64,000 nucleotides of DNA, from positions 28,222 through 92,221 of the forward strand of contig JAUXVT010000028.1 of the NCBI GenBank assembly GCA_030680405.1, given 5' to 3'. The translations under genes were made by a program, and so were the position numbers. The DNA comes from Thiobacillus sp. GTDB taxonomy: Bacteria; Pseudomonadota; Gammaproteobacteria; Burkholderiales; Thiobacillaceae. The notes below the pieces were generated by a model. The model saw nothing but the letters and a program-made list of their open reading frames with translations. It did not search any database and had not been told where the DNA came from. Position 1 is the first letter of the stretch, and every line of letters begins with the position of its first letter. This document shows, one piece after another, positions 18,190-26,818 of the stretch.

Positions 18190-18887
18190 TTGCACCCCCA
18201 GGCGTTCAATTCACGCAGCAGCATGGCATCCATGCGGCGGCTTTCGGCAATCTCGAATTCGGTCGGCGTTTCGCGCGCCCAGTAGCCTTCGCGCAGGTTT
18301 TCCAGCATCCCCTGGCTGACCAATACCCCGTGCAGCGCCAGATGATCCAGCAGACCGGGCAGCCAGGGGGTGGCGGCCGAACGGCGCGGCTGCAGCACGC
18401 GCACAGACAAGCCGGTCAACGTTCCCAAGTCGAGATAATCCGGCGCGGCCAGCGGCTCCGCCACCGTGTAGAGATTCGGATACATCAGTATCACGCACAG
18501 CCGCTGCCGCTCGGCAGGTTCAAGCAAGGCAGCAGCCCGCAGTACCGGGGCCGCAGCGCGCGCCACGGCGACCACGATGACCCGCTTGCCGCTCGCCTGG
18601 GAGGCGCGCAGCCAGTCCGCCAGCTCCTGCAGCGGCACTGCGTCCATGCTGCCCGGCAGCTGCGGCAGAAAATAGGCGTTGACGAGGTCGAGCGACCAGA
18701 CTTCAACGCCCTGCGCGGCCAGTTGCTGCGCGGCCCGCACCTCGGGCTCGGCACGCCCACGCTCGGACGCCACCCACAGCAGCAGCTGCTGACCCGTGGC
18801 CGGAAAGGCCTGATAGTCCGGCAAATCGGCCCGCACCGCGAACGCGCATGCCCACCCGCTCAACAACAGGAATCTGAAAAAACGCAT
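18186..18887 (-). CDS. Exported hypothetical protein coupled to a TlpA-like gene
   Basis: A 233-residue protein I do not recognise. It starts with a Sec signal (MRFFRFLLLSGWACAFAVRA). The mature part has an alpha/beta-like pattern: QLLLWVASERGR, then LAAQGVEVWSLDLVNAYFLP, then GKRVIVVAVARAAAP. This faintly recalls AcvB/VirJ-type alpha/beta-hydrolase proteins, but a convincing nucleophile motif is missing. ATG 18887 is preferred over an in-frame codon 10 residues upstream because the signal peptide begins there. It shares a four-base overlap with the downstream thioredoxin gene, so the two products probably work together in the periplasm. Confidence 0.65.
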   Translation of the reverse strand: MRFFRFLLLSGWACAFAVRADLPDYQAFPATGQQLLLWVASERGRAEPEVRAAQQLAAQGVEVWSLDLVNAYFLPQLPGSMDAVPLQELADWLRASQASGKRVIVVAVARAAAPVLRAAALLEPAERQRLCVILMYPNLYTVAEPLAAPDYLDLGTLTGLSVRVLQPRRSAATPWLPGLLDHLALHGVLVSQGMLENLREGYWARETPTEFEIAESRRMDAMLLRELNAWGCK

Positions 18888-18956
18888 ACGAAAACCCCGC
18901 TTCCAACACGCAGCCATCTTGCCGCAGCAGCACCAGCACGCAAGGTGAACTTTTGA

Positions 18957-19430
18957 CTAGGCGCGCCAGTGGCCGGAGCGACCCCCCTGTTTTTCCAGCA
19001 GCCGGATGTCGCCCATGCGCATGCCGCGATCCACCGCCTTGCACATGTCGTAGATGGTCAACAGCGCGACACTGACGCCGGTCAGTGCTTCCATCTCCAC
19101 GCCGGTCTTGCCGACCGTTTCGGCAGTCACCGCGCAGGCGATCCACGACTCAGCTTCGTCGTGACTGAATTCGACGCTCACCCTGGTTAGCGCAATCGGA
19201 TGGCACAGCGGGATCAGTTCGGCGGTGCGCTTGGTCGCCTGGATCGCTGCGATGCGCGCGATGCCCAGCACATCGCCCTTGGCCGCCTGGCCGCCCAGAA
19301 TGCGCGCCAGGGTATCGGGTAACATGCTGATCCGGCCGCTCGCCACGGCAACGCGCCGGGTATCGTCCTTGCCCGCCACGTCGACCATGACGGCACGGCC
19401 GCTTTCATCAAAATGGGTGAATTCGCTCAT
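18957..19430 (-). CDS. moaC: Cyclic pyranopterin monophosphate synthase MoaC
   Basis: Molybdenum-cofactor biosynthesis enzyme that, with MoaA, turns GTP into cyclic pyranopterin monophosphate. The product is 157 residues and contains [35 protein letters not shown] and the C-terminal [10 protein letters not shown], all diagnostic. The frame is open far upstream, but ATG at 19430 gives the standard N-terminus [18 protein letters not shown]. It is divergent from the BepA-like protease gene, with starts only about 70 bases apart. SoeA in this window needs this cofactor, although no other moa gene is nearby. Confidence 0.95.
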   Translation of the reverse strand: MSEFTHFDESGRAVMVDVAGKDDTRRVAVASGRISMLPDTLARILGGQAAKGDVLGIARIAAIQATKRTAELIPLCHPIALTRVSVEFSHDEAESWIACAVTAETVGKTGVEMEALTGVSVALLTIYDMCKAVDRGMRMGDIRLLEKQGGRSGHWRA

Positions 19431-19502
19431 GCTCAGGAACCTTGTCGTGAATTTCCGCATCCTAATCGAAATGCCCATGCTCGCCTCCATCCGTATCTGC
19501 TG

Positions 19503-20921
19503 ATGCTGCGCACCCTGCTCGCCCTCACCCTGGCCGTGCAGCCGGTCATGGCTGCCGACCTGCCTGATCTGGGCGAAGTATCGCGGCAATATTTTTCCGA
19601 TCAGGAAGAACAGGCGCTGGGACGCGCCATCATGCGCGACGTCTACGCCGACCCGCGCTATCTGGACGACCCCGAAATCGAAACCTACCTCAACCAACTC
19701 GGTTACAAACTGGTCTCGGTCAGCACGCGCAACCAGCGCGAATTCAATTTCTTCGTCGTCAACGATCCCACCATCAACGCCTTTGCCATGCCGGGCGGCA
19801 ACATCGGCGTGCATACCGGTCTGCTGCTTTCCGCGCAAAGCGAATCCGAACTGGCGAGCGTGGTTGCCCACGAAATCGCCCACGTCACCCAGGATCACAT
19901 CGCGCGCATGGTCGCCGCGCAAAGCCAGAGCTACTGGCCGACCATGGCCGCGCTGGCACTGGCGCTGCTGGCATCGCGCTCCAACCCCAATGTGGCAAGC
20001 GCGGCGATTGCCTCCACCCAGGCTTATTCCATCCAGAACCAGCTCAACTACAGCCGCGACTACGAGCGCGAGGCCGACCGTCTGGGCTACGACATGTTGA
20101 CCCGCGGCAGTTACGATCCGCGCGGCATGAGCGGATTTTTCACCCGCCTGCAGCGCGCCAACCGGTTTTACGACAGCAGCGCTCCCGCCTATCTGCGCAC
20201 CCACCCGCTCACCACCGACCGCATCGCCGACATGCAGGCGCGCAGCGAGGACGCGCCTTATCAGCAGGTGGAAGACAGCCTTGATTTTCAGTTGGTGCGC
20301 GCCCGCCTGCGCGCGCAGGAAGACAGCCCGGCCGACGCCGTGCTCGCCGCGCGCAATGTGCTGAAGGAAAAACGCTACAGCAGTGAAACCGCCGCCCGCT
20401 ATGGCCTCGTCACCGCACTGGTCCGGGCACGTCAGTTCAAGGAGGCCGAGGCCGAGGTGCAAAAGCTGCTGTCGGGCAAGCCGGTCCATCCGATGATCCA
20501 GCAACTGGCCGCCCGCACCGCACTCGCGGCAGGCAACCCGTCGCTCGCCCTGCAGCGCTATCAGGCAGGCAGCGAGGCCCATCCTGGCTACCGCCCCTTG
20601 CAGTACGGCCATATCAACGCGCTGCTGTCAGCGGGTCGCAGCAACGATGCCTTGACACAGGTCGACAGACAGCTTGCGCTGTATCCGCTCGACCGCCGCT
20701 TGTGGCGGCTGGCCGCCCAAACCCACGCCCAACTGGGACATCGCCTGCTCAGCCATCGCGCCCAGGCGGAGGCCGCCGCATTGAGTGGCAATCTGGTCGC
20801 CGCCATTGAACAGATGAATCTCGGCATCAAGGCAGGCGATGGCAGTTTCCACGAAATGTCGGCGGCCGAGGCGCGGCGACGCGAATGGCAGGAAGTCGAA
20901 AAATCGCAGCGCAAGAATTAA
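19503..20921 (+). CDS. BepA-like M48 metalloprotease with TPR region
   Basis: Periplasmic zinc protease/chaperone of about 472 residues, resembling BepA (YfgC), which assists outer-membrane protein and LptD assembly. A Sec signal ends near VMAADLP. The zinc motif HEIAH lies at residues 123-127 ([17 protein letters not shown]), and the third ligand is in the [13 protein letters not shown] segment. The C-terminal half (from about 270) is helical and repeats like tetratricopeptides. ATG 19503 was chosen because the signal peptide starts there; the frame extends upstream without good features. It is divergent from moaC. Confidence 0.88.
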   Translation: MLRTLLALTLAVQPVMAADLPDLGEVSRQYFSDQEEQALGRAIMRDVYADPRYLDDPEIETYLNQLGYKLVSVSTRNQREFNFFVVNDPTINAFAMPGGNIGVHTGLLLSAQSESELASVVAHEIAHVTQDHIARMVAAQSQSYWPTMAALALALLASRSNPNVASAAIASTQAYSIQNQLNYSRDYEREADRLGYDMLTRGSYDPRGMSGFFTRLQRANRFYDSSAPAYLRTHPLTTDRIADMQARSEDAPYQQVEDSLDFQLVRARLRAQEDSPADAVLAARNVLKEKRYSSETAARYGLVTALVRARQFKEAEAEVQKLLSGKPVHPMIQQLAARTALAAGNPSLALQRYQAGSEAHPGYRPLQYGHINALLSAGRSNDALTQVDRQLALYPLDRRLWRLAAQTHAQLGHRLLSHRAQAEAAALSGNLVAAIEQMNLGIKAGDGSFHEMSAAEARRREWQEVEKSQRKN

Positions 20922-21002
20922 CTTTCGAAAGCACAAGCCCATATTTGGCGCGGCTGGTAGGAATTTACCCTGCGTTTTGGACGTAAAAATTGGCGCATGG
21001 CC

Positions 21003-21032
21003 TTGCGTGGCAAAAACGAATTCCACTATGCT
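21003..21032 (+). promoter_or_regulatory. Putative sigma-70 promoter of the sox operon
   Basis: -35-like TTGCGT (21003-21008), 18-base spacer, -10-like TATGCT (21027-21032), about 90 bases before soxX. It is the best match in the 200-base gap but only moderate in quality. No clear operator was seen. Confidence 0.35.
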
Positions 21033-21123
21033 TCGTCACATCCATCACTGGATAGCGTTCACTGCACGGCAACCCCAAGCGGCAAGCGCTTTCATCACCA
21101 CTTCAAAAATTAGGAGGATGACC

Positions 21124-21513
21124 ATGCGAAAGTTGCATCATATAGCAGCGGCCTGCGCGATCAGCGCCATCATGCTGTCGGGTACTGTGCTGGCACAGGC
21201 TACAGCAACCCCGGCTGCAGCAGCCGCCCCCCAAAAGGAAGAAACCGGCAAGGACATCGCGTTCAACAACCGGAAAGGCAACTGCCTGGCCTGCCACGGC
21301 ATGCCCACGGTACCGGACGCGCAATCGACCGGCCTGTATGGCCCGCCACTGATCGCCATGAGCGCGCGCTTCCCCAACAAGGCCCAGCTGCGCGCCCGGA
21401 TATGGGACGCGACCGCATTCAATCCCTCCTCCACCATGATTCCGTTCGGCAAGCATGGCGTGTTGACGGAAGCGGAAATCGATAAAGTGACCGACTTCGT
21501 GTACGGTCTGTAA
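21124..21513 (+). CDS. soxX: Thiosulfate-oxidising cytochrome c SoxX
   Basis: Small c-type cytochrome subunit of SoxAX, which links thiosulfate to the SoxYZ carrier in the periplasm. A signal peptide ends near TVLAQA. One haem site, CLACH, is at residues 54-58, and the likely axial methionine is Met105 in PSSTMIPFGKHG. ATG 21124 lies seven bases after AGGAGG; an earlier ATG at 21118 touches that ribosome site and is less likely. It is the first gene of soxXYZA. The encoded protein of 129 residues is a short SoxX variant, common in betaproteobacteria. Confidence 0.93.
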   Translation: MRKLHHIAAACAISAIMLSGTVLAQATATPAAAAAPQKEETGKDIAFNNRKGNCLACHGMPTVPDAQSTGLYGPPLIAMSARFPNKAQLRARIWDATAFNPSSTMIPFGKHGVLTEAEIDKVTDFVYGL

Positions 21514-21547
21514 TTACCCGTTGCATTGTTCAATCAGGAGATAGCCC

Positions 21548-22015
21548 ATGAACGCACTTCGTAGAAACGTATTGAAAGGCGCCGCTGGCGCAGGCGCCGT
21601 GGCCGTAGCCGTGGCCGCCGGCCTGCTGAAGCCCACCCAGGCGATGGCCGCCTGGAACAAGGGTGCTTTTGAGGCCAGAAACGTCGGTGACGCGATGAAA
21701 GGCCTCGGCGTATCCGGCCCGGCCGACAGCAAGGACATCACCATCAAGGCGCCGGACATCGCCGAGAACGGCGCGGTTGTGCCGGTTGAAGTGACCAGCG
21801 GCATCGCCGGCACCACCAGCATCGCCATCATTGCCGAGAAAAACGGCACCCCGCTGGTTGGCAACTTCAACCTGTCCGGTGGCACCCAGGGCTTCATTTC
21901 CACCCGCATCAAGATGGGCCAGACTTCGCTCGTCCGTGCGGTGGTCAATGCAGGCGGCAAGTCCTACACGGCAGCCAAGGAAGTGAAAGTCACCATCGGC
22001 GGCTGCGGCGGCTAA
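21548..22015 (+). CDS. soxY: Sulfur-carrier protein SoxY
   Basis: Substrate-carrying subunit of SoxYZ, 155 residues. The C-terminal GGCGG is the swinging arm whose cysteine binds the sulfur substrate covalently. A Tat signal peptide is visible (MNALRRNVLKGAAGAGAVAV, twin arginine at 5-6), so it is exported folded, carrying SoxZ with it. CAGGAG stands upstream of the ATG. It is 34 bases downstream of soxX and 45 upstream of soxZ. Without soxCD, the sulfane sulfur on this cysteine would have to be removed by another route. Confidence 0.96.
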   Translation: MNALRRNVLKGAAGAGAVAVAVAAGLLKPTQAMAAWNKGAFEARNVGDAMKGLGVSGPADSKDITIKAPDIAENGAVVPVEVTSGIAGTTSIAIIAEKNGTPLVGNFNLSGGTQGFISTRIKMGQTSLVRAVVNAGGKSYTAAKEVKVTIGGCGG

Positions 22016-22060
22016 GCAACCCACACCACCCACCATTCATATTCAGGAAAGGAAAGCCAA

Positions 22061-22375
22061 ATGGCTGAACCCATGCGTATCCGTGCCACCATGGCAGGCG
22101 ACGTCGCCGACGTCAAAGTGTTGATGAACCACCCGATGGAAACCGGCCAGCGTAAAGACGCTAAAACCGGCCAGCTGGTGCCGGCCCATTTCATCCAGGA
22201 AGTGACGGCCACCGTCAACGGCGCCACCGTGCTGGAAGCCAATATCGGCAGCGGCGTGTCCAAGAACCCCTACCTGGGCTTCAAGGTCAAGGGCCCCAAG
22301 GCCGGTGACAAGGTCGTCGTCAACTGGCTTGACAACAAAGGCGACAAGAACACCGCCGAAGCCACCATCGGCTAA
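22061..22375 (+). CDS. soxZ: Sulfur-carrier partner SoxZ
   Basis: A 104-residue subunit that pairs with SoxY. It has no signal peptide and is expected to be co-exported with SoxY by the Tat pathway. Typical segments are MRIRATMAGDVADVKVLMNH, HFIQEVTATVNG and the C-terminal NKGDKNTAEATI, an immunoglobulin-like beta fold. A GGAAAGG site precedes the ATG. It lies between soxY and soxA in the same operon. Confidence 0.96.
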   Translation: MAEPMRIRATMAGDVADVKVLMNHPMETGQRKDAKTGQLVPAHFIQEVTATVNGATVLEANIGSGVSKNPYLGFKVKGPKAGDKVVVNWLDNKGDKNTAEATIG

Positions 22376-22449
22376 GTCGGGCAACACACGAGCGGGGCAT
22401 CAGGCCCCGCCCCGCTCCCGTTTTATTCATCAGGTTTCTGGAGGACGGC

Positions 22450-23295
22450 ATGAAACAAAAAATCATTATGAAACTGCTGACAGGGATGGCCGGCTTGGGC
22501 ATTGCGCTGGGCGCCGCCACGGCACACGCAACACCCGAGTCGGACCGGCAGGAATTCATCAAGTACTACACATCCAAATACCCCAACATCAAGGTCGAGG
22601 ATTACGTCTTCGGCGCGCTGGCATTCGATGCCGACAGCAAGTCACAGTACGACGCCATCATGGAGTTCCCGCCTTTCGATTCTCAGATCGAGGCGGGCCG
22701 CAAGATGTGGGAAACCCCCTTCAAGAATGGCAAGAAATATTCTGACTGTCTGCCCAGCGGCGGCAAGCAGATCGCCGGCAACTACCCCATGTTCGACGAG
22801 GCCAAGGGCAAGGTCGTCACCCTGCACGATGTCATCAACGACTGCCGCGTCGCCAATGGCGAGGAAGCGTTCAAGGTCGGCGACATGAAGACCATGGGCA
22901 CGCTGACTGCCTACATGCGCACGCTGTCGGACGGCATGATAATGAACATCAAGGTCGAAGGCCCCAAGGCGATGGCTGCGTATGAAGACGGCAAGAAAAC
23001 CTTCTTCACCCGCAAGGGCCAGCTCAACTTCGCCTGCGCCAGTTGCCACGTGCAGAACGCCGGCACCCGCCTGCGCTCCGAAATCATCTCGCCTGCCGTC
23101 GGCCACGCCGGGCACTGGCCGGTGTTCCGTGGCGGCGACAACCTGGTGACACTGCAGCAGCGCTATCAGGGCTGCTTCACACAGGTCCGTGCGGTTTCGC
23201 CGCCGCAGGGTGGCATCACGATGAACAACCTGGAGTACTTCCACTCCGCGTTGTCGAACGGCATGCCGATGAAGGCCTCGGTGTTCCGCAAGTAA
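22450..23295 (+). CDS. soxA: L-cysteine S-thiosulfotransferase subunit SoxA (monohaem type)
   Basis: Catalytic subunit of SoxAX that attaches thiosulfate to the SoxY cysteine, 281 residues with a Sec signal ending near AHATPES. There is only one CxxCH, CASCH at residues 196-200. The N-terminal haem site of dihaem SoxA is absent and replaced by separate cysteines (100 and 132). These could form a disulfide, as known for monohaem SoxA types. Cys242 in RYQGCFTQ corresponds to the active-site cysteine that carries a persulfide and ligates the haem. A hairpin terminator follows directly after the stop, before soxB. Confidence 0.94.
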   Translation: MKQKIIMKLLTGMAGLGIALGAATAHATPESDRQEFIKYYTSKYPNIKVEDYVFGALAFDADSKSQYDAIMEFPPFDSQIEAGRKMWETPFKNGKKYSDCLPSGGKQIAGNYPMFDEAKGKVVTLHDVINDCRVANGEEAFKVGDMKTMGTLTAYMRTLSDGMIMNIKVEGPKAMAAYEDGKKTFFTRKGQLNFACASCHVQNAGTRLRSEIISPAVGHAGHWPVFRGGDNLVTLQQRYQGCFTQVRAVSPPQGGITMNNLEYFHSALSNGMPMKASVFRK

Positions 23296-23314
23296 TCATC
23301 GCTACCGCTGCATG

Positions 23315-23346
23315 AAAAAGCCCGGGCGACCGGGCTTTTTCTTTTT
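23315..23346 (+). terminator. Terminator between soxA and soxB
   Basis: Stem GCCCGG / CCGGGC with a GCGA tetraloop, preceded by A5 and followed by T5, one C and another T5. It lies 20 bases after the soxA stop, so the soxXYZA transcript should end or be attenuated here and soxB may have its own promoter in the 115 bases that follow. Confidence 0.8.
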
Positions 23347-23461
23347 CGTTCGCACGCAAATAACCCGGCATGCATGAGCCGGAGCTACTATTTACGGGCG
23401 ATGCACCAGAATCGACAATACAGATTAGCATCATGCACCATTCATTTCCGAGGAGATCCCC

Positions 23462-25204
23462 ATGCACATGAACCGTCGCGAGTTTCTGCAACTGCTGGCC
23501 GTCGCCGCCGCGTCCGGCATGGCACTGGACAGCAAGTCCGCCCTGGCCGGCACAGCGCCCGCCAATTTCTACGATGTGCCGCGTCATGGCAACGTCTCGT
23601 TCCTGCACTTCACCGACTGCCATGCGCAGCTGCTGCCGGTGTGGTTCCGCGAACCCAACGTCAACCTGGGCATCGGCTCGGCCAGGGGCAAGGCTCCCCA
23701 CCTGGTCGGGCAGCACCTGCTGAAAAATTTTGGCGTCAAGCCCGGCAGCGCCGAAGCGCACGCCTTCACCTACCTCGATTTCACCGAAGCGGCCAAGATC
23801 TACGGCAAGGTTGGCGGCTTCGCCCACCTGAAAACCCTGGTCGACAAGATGCGCGCGCAGCGCCCGGGCGCGCTGCTGCTCGACGGCGGTGACACCTGGC
23901 AGGGCTCGGCCACCTCGTTGTGGACCAACGCGCAGGACATGGTCGACGCCTGCATCGCACTTGGCGTGGACATCATGACGCCGCACTGGGAAGCAATGTT
24001 TGGCGCTGATCGCCTCATGGAAATCGTCAACAAGGACTTCAAGAAAGCCGGCGTGGATTTCGTCGCGCAGAACGTCGTCACCAACGACTTTGGCGACCAG
24101 GTGTTTAAGCCCTACGTCATGAAGGAAATGAACGGCGTCAAAGTCGCGGTGATCGGCCAGGCCTTCCCCTACACCCCGATCGCCAACCCGCGCTACCATG
24201 TACCGGACTGGAGCTATGGCATCCGCGACGACAGCATGCAGAAGTGGGTGGACGAGGCGCGTGCCAAGGGCGCCAAAGTCGTGATCGTGCTGTCGCACAA
24301 CGGCATGGATGTCGATCTGAAAATGGCCCGCCGCGTCACCGGCATCGACGCCATCTTCGGCGGCCACACGCATGACGGCGTGCCGCAGCCGGTCAAGGTC
24401 AAAAACGCCAAGGGCATTACGCTCGTCACCAACGCCGGCTCCAACGGCAAGTTCCTCGGCGTGATGGATTTCGATGTCAGGGGCAACCGCGTCGTCAGCT
24501 ACAAATACCGCCTGCTGCCGGTGTTCTCCAACCTGCTGCCGGCCGACCCGGCGATGACGGCGCTGATCAAGAAAGTGCGCGCACCCTACGAGGCCAAGCT
24601 CAACGAGAAACTCGCCGTCAGCGATGATTTCCTCTACCGCCGCGGCAACTTCAATGGCACCTGGGACCAGCTGCTGGTCGACGCGCTGATGGAGGTCAAG
24701 GGCGCGGACGCCGCCTTCTCGCCTGGTTTCCGCTGGGGCACCACGCTGCTGCCGGGCGACGCCATCACCATGGAACGCCTGATGGACCAGACCGCGATCA
24801 CCTACCCGCAGACCACGCTGACCAACATGACCGGCGAGACGATCAAGACCATCATGGAAGATGTCGCGGACAACCTCTTCAACGCCGACCCCTACTACCA
24901 GCAGGGCGGCGACATGGTGCGCGTGGGCGGCATCGAATACACCGTCAACCCGAACCAGACCATCGGCAAACGGATCAGCAACATGACCCTCAAGGGCAAA
25001 CCGGTGGTCGCCAACAAGACCTACAAGGTCGCCGGTTGGGCACCGGTGGCTGAAGGGGCCACGGGCGAACCGATCTGGGACATCGTCGCCAGCTACCTGC
25101 GCGACAAGAAGGTGATCAAGGGCTTGAAGCTGAACGAGCCCAAGATCATCGGCGTCGGCAAATCCAACCCGGGCATCGCCGACTATAAAGGGGGTTTGTC
25201 CTAA
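23462..25204 (+). CDS. soxB: Thiosulfohydrolase SoxB
   Basis: Dimanganese hydrolase that releases sulfate from SoxY-bound intermediates, 580 residues. A Tat signal is present (MHMNRREFLQLLAVAAASG). Metal-binding motifs of the 5'-nucleotidase-like phosphoesterase fold are FLHFTDCHAQLLP near residue 43, LLDGGDTWQGSAT near 140, and a GGHTHDG segment near 300. GAGGAG lies six bases before the ATG. Its position right after soxA fits the sox cluster, but an intrinsic terminator separates the two. Right after its stop begins a dispersed repeat shared with 56 kb, then a strong terminator. Confidence 0.96.
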   Translation: MHMNRREFLQLLAVAAASGMALDSKSALAGTAPANFYDVPRHGNVSFLHFTDCHAQLLPVWFREPNVNLGIGSARGKAPHLVGQHLLKNFGVKPGSAEAHAFTYLDFTEAAKIYGKVGGFAHLKTLVDKMRAQRPGALLLDGGDTWQGSATSLWTNAQDMVDACIALGVDIMTPHWEAMFGADRLMEIVNKDFKKAGVDFVAQNVVTNDFGDQVFKPYVMKEMNGVKVAVIGQAFPYTPIANPRYHVPDWSYGIRDDSMQKWVDEARAKGAKVVIVLSHNGMDVDLKMARRVTGIDAIFGGHTHDGVPQPVKVKNAKGITLVTNAGSNGKFLGVMDFDVRGNRVVSYKYRLLPVFSNLLPADPAMTALIKKVRAPYEAKLNEKLAVSDDFLYRRGNFNGTWDQLLVDALMEVKGADAAFSPGFRWGTTLLPGDAITMERLMDQTAITYPQTTLTNMTGETIKTIMEDVADNLFNADPYYQQGGDMVRVGGIEYTVNPNQTIGKRISNMTLKGKPVVANKTYKVAGWAPVAEGATGEPIWDIVASYLRDKKVIKGLKLNEPKIIGVGKSNPGIADYKGGLS

Positions 25205-25262
25205 AGGACACCGATCCACTACGTGCTGAAGTCCCGCAAGACGGGATGGAATCGTATGTCCT
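25203..25262 (+). repeat. Dispersed REP-like repeat, copy after soxB
   Basis: Bases 25203-25231 match the reverse complement of 56337-56365 at 26 of 29 positions. GGAATCGTATG at 25248-25258 matches the reverse complement of 56319-56329 exactly. Between them is a small hairpin, TCCCG / CGGGA (25232-25246). The copy starts inside the soxB stop codon. Confidence 0.65.
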
Positions 25263-25279
25263 GAGCGATCCTCGCGACT

Positions 25280-25307
25280 AAAAAAAGGGGCGCAAGCCCC
25301 TTTTTTT
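25280..25307. terminator. Bidirectional terminator between soxB and batD
   Basis: Stem GGGGC / GCCCC with a GCAA tetraloop, flanked by A7 and T7. It lies between convergent genes (soxB and batD), so it can serve both. Confidence 0.88.
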
Positions 25308-25327
25308 ACGTCTGCAACAAGCGCACC

Positions 25328-26818
25328 TCAGGACATGGCGTCGATCCGCGGAAAACGCGATTTCGGGCGGACCCGCGCCAACGCCCGCAAAAAGACCTGC
25401 TGCAATGCGGCCAGCGTGGTGGCGGCCTGCCCGAACCGCTGCTGTTCCAGTTGACGCACCGCCTCTGCCACATCGCAAACATCCGTTTCCGGCCGCAAGC
25501 GACGCAGCCATTCGCCGAGGCTGGGCGCGGCGGGCTGGCCCGTCAGCGAAAACTGTCGCACCGCCCGGGCCAACTCGGCAACATCCCGCGCCTGCCGAAT
25601 CGCGCGCAGGCCGCGCCGCCGCGCCAGCCGCCAGCGCAGCATGGCCCTGAGCTGCCAGGCCAGCCCCCCCAGCAACAACAAGCCTGTGAGACCCGCTGCC
25701 ACCCGACCTGCGATTTGCCAGCGCGGATCGAACACCGTCAAGGTTTTCCCCGCCACCACCGCGCTGACCAACTGGCCACGCGCCGGGTCGTACCAGGGCA
25801 GGCGCAGCGTCGGCACGCTCACTTGACCGCTGGCGCGCGGCTGCCAGTAGAGCGTCACGACGAAGCGCGACAACGGGGAATTTGGGTCATCGGGCGCCGC
25901 CGCCTCGATCAGCGGCGGATACACGCCAAGCGCGGGCGCATCGCGCAGCTGCACGTCCAGCAAGGCTTTCAGGCCGTCTGCACTGTAGCCACCCAGCACC
26001 TCGAAGCGCCAGCTGAGCGGACGTTGCAGCGGCCAGCGCGCAGGCAGCGGATCAGCGTGAATGGCAGGCGCGACCGGCGGGACGTGGGCAGGCAGCCAGG
26101 CAGGCAAGGCGGCGGCGTGGAATGACAGGGACGGACCCGGAAAACGCAGGCGCTGCCCAAAGCGGCTAGCATCGAGCATGGGCAAGTTCAGCGCGGCCGC
26201 CCCCTCCCGGGTTGCCAGCAGCGCCCAGTGAAACCGGTGCAGGGTGCAGGCTTCGCCCACGCGTTCGCGTTCGCTTTCGCCCTCGTCTTCGCCCAGGGCG
26301 CGCAAGACGCGTCCGGCTTGCGTCGGCATCCACGGGCGCTGCCACTGCAGGCTGCCGTCGTCGCAGATCGCCAGGGTCAGGCGCGTCGGCTGGTTCACCC
26401 TCAGCGGCGCCGCAGGCGCCAGCTCGCGATTCAAACTCGGCGCTGCCGGCTCCAGCACCCAGCGGGCAGTCACGCGCGGCACAGTTTCGCTGCCGTCGGT
26501 CACCGTCAGCGGCAGCGCAGCGGTGCGCTGGGTCTCAAGATGCAGCGCAGGGATCCGCAAGGCGCCTGCGCTAAGCGGATAGAGCGTCAGCACCAGGGTT
26601 TCGCTGTCCGCCCCCCGGCTCTGGGTGCGCTCAAATACATCGAACGTTGCGGTCAGCGGCGTAACATCCAGCGCGTCGAGATTCAGGCCATGTGCCTGCA
26701 CGGTCAGGCTGACCGGCCCGCCCAGCGCTACCGTCGTCCTGTCCAGCTGAGCGGTCAGCGACGCCGCGCTCGCCGCGCCATCCGCCAGCAGGCCCAGTAG
26801 CAGCAGCGTTTTCACCAT
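25328..26818 (-). CDS. batD: BatD-like protein
   Basis: A membrane-anchored periplasmic protein of about 496 residues, BatD family. A Sec signal (MVKTLLLLGLLADGAASA) precedes beta-rich repeats (SLTAQLDRTTVALGGPVSLT is typical of BatD). One transmembrane helix near residue 395 (VAAGLTGLLLLGGLAWQL) follows, then a basic cytoplasmic tail. BatD proteins occur in Bacteroides-aerotolerance-type operons with MoxR and von Willebrand proteins; the precise function is not established. The frame is open upstream, but ATG 26818 with a GGAG site gives the signal peptide and overlaps the stop of the preceding gene. It is the last gene of the operon. Confidence 0.82.
   Translation of the reverse strand: MVKTLLLLGLLADGAASAASLTAQLDRTTVALGGPVSLTVQAHGLNLDALDVTPLTATFDVFERTQSRGADSETLVLTLYPLSAGALRIPALHLETQRTAALPLTVTDGSETVPRVTARWVLEPAAPSLNRELAPAAPLRVNQPTRLTLAICDDGSLQWQRPWMPTQAGRVLRALGEDEGESERERVGEACTLHRFHWALLATREGAAALNLPMLDASRFGQRLRFPGPSLSFHAAALPAWLPAHVPPVAPAIHADPLPARWPLQRPLSWRFEVLGGYSADGLKALLDVQLRDAPALGVYPPLIEAAAPDDPNSPLSRFVVTLYWQPRASGQVSVPTLRLPWYDPARGQLVSAVVAGKTLTVFDPRWQIAGRVAAGLTGLLLLGGLAWQLRAMLRWRLARRRGLRAIRQARDVAELARAVRQFSLTGQPAAPSLGEWLRRLRPETDVCDVAEAVRQLEQQRFGQAATTLAALQQVFLRALARVRPKSRFPRIDAMS

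Noticed and set aside
18957..20612. Long minus-strand frame covering moaC and the protease gene
   Set aside because: Only the last 157 codons are MoaC; the rest is antisense to the BepA-like gene and has no domain.
20992..21007. Sigma-54-like TGGCGC...TTGC before soxX
   Set aside because: The GG to GC distance is one base too long, and sigma-54 spacing is strict.
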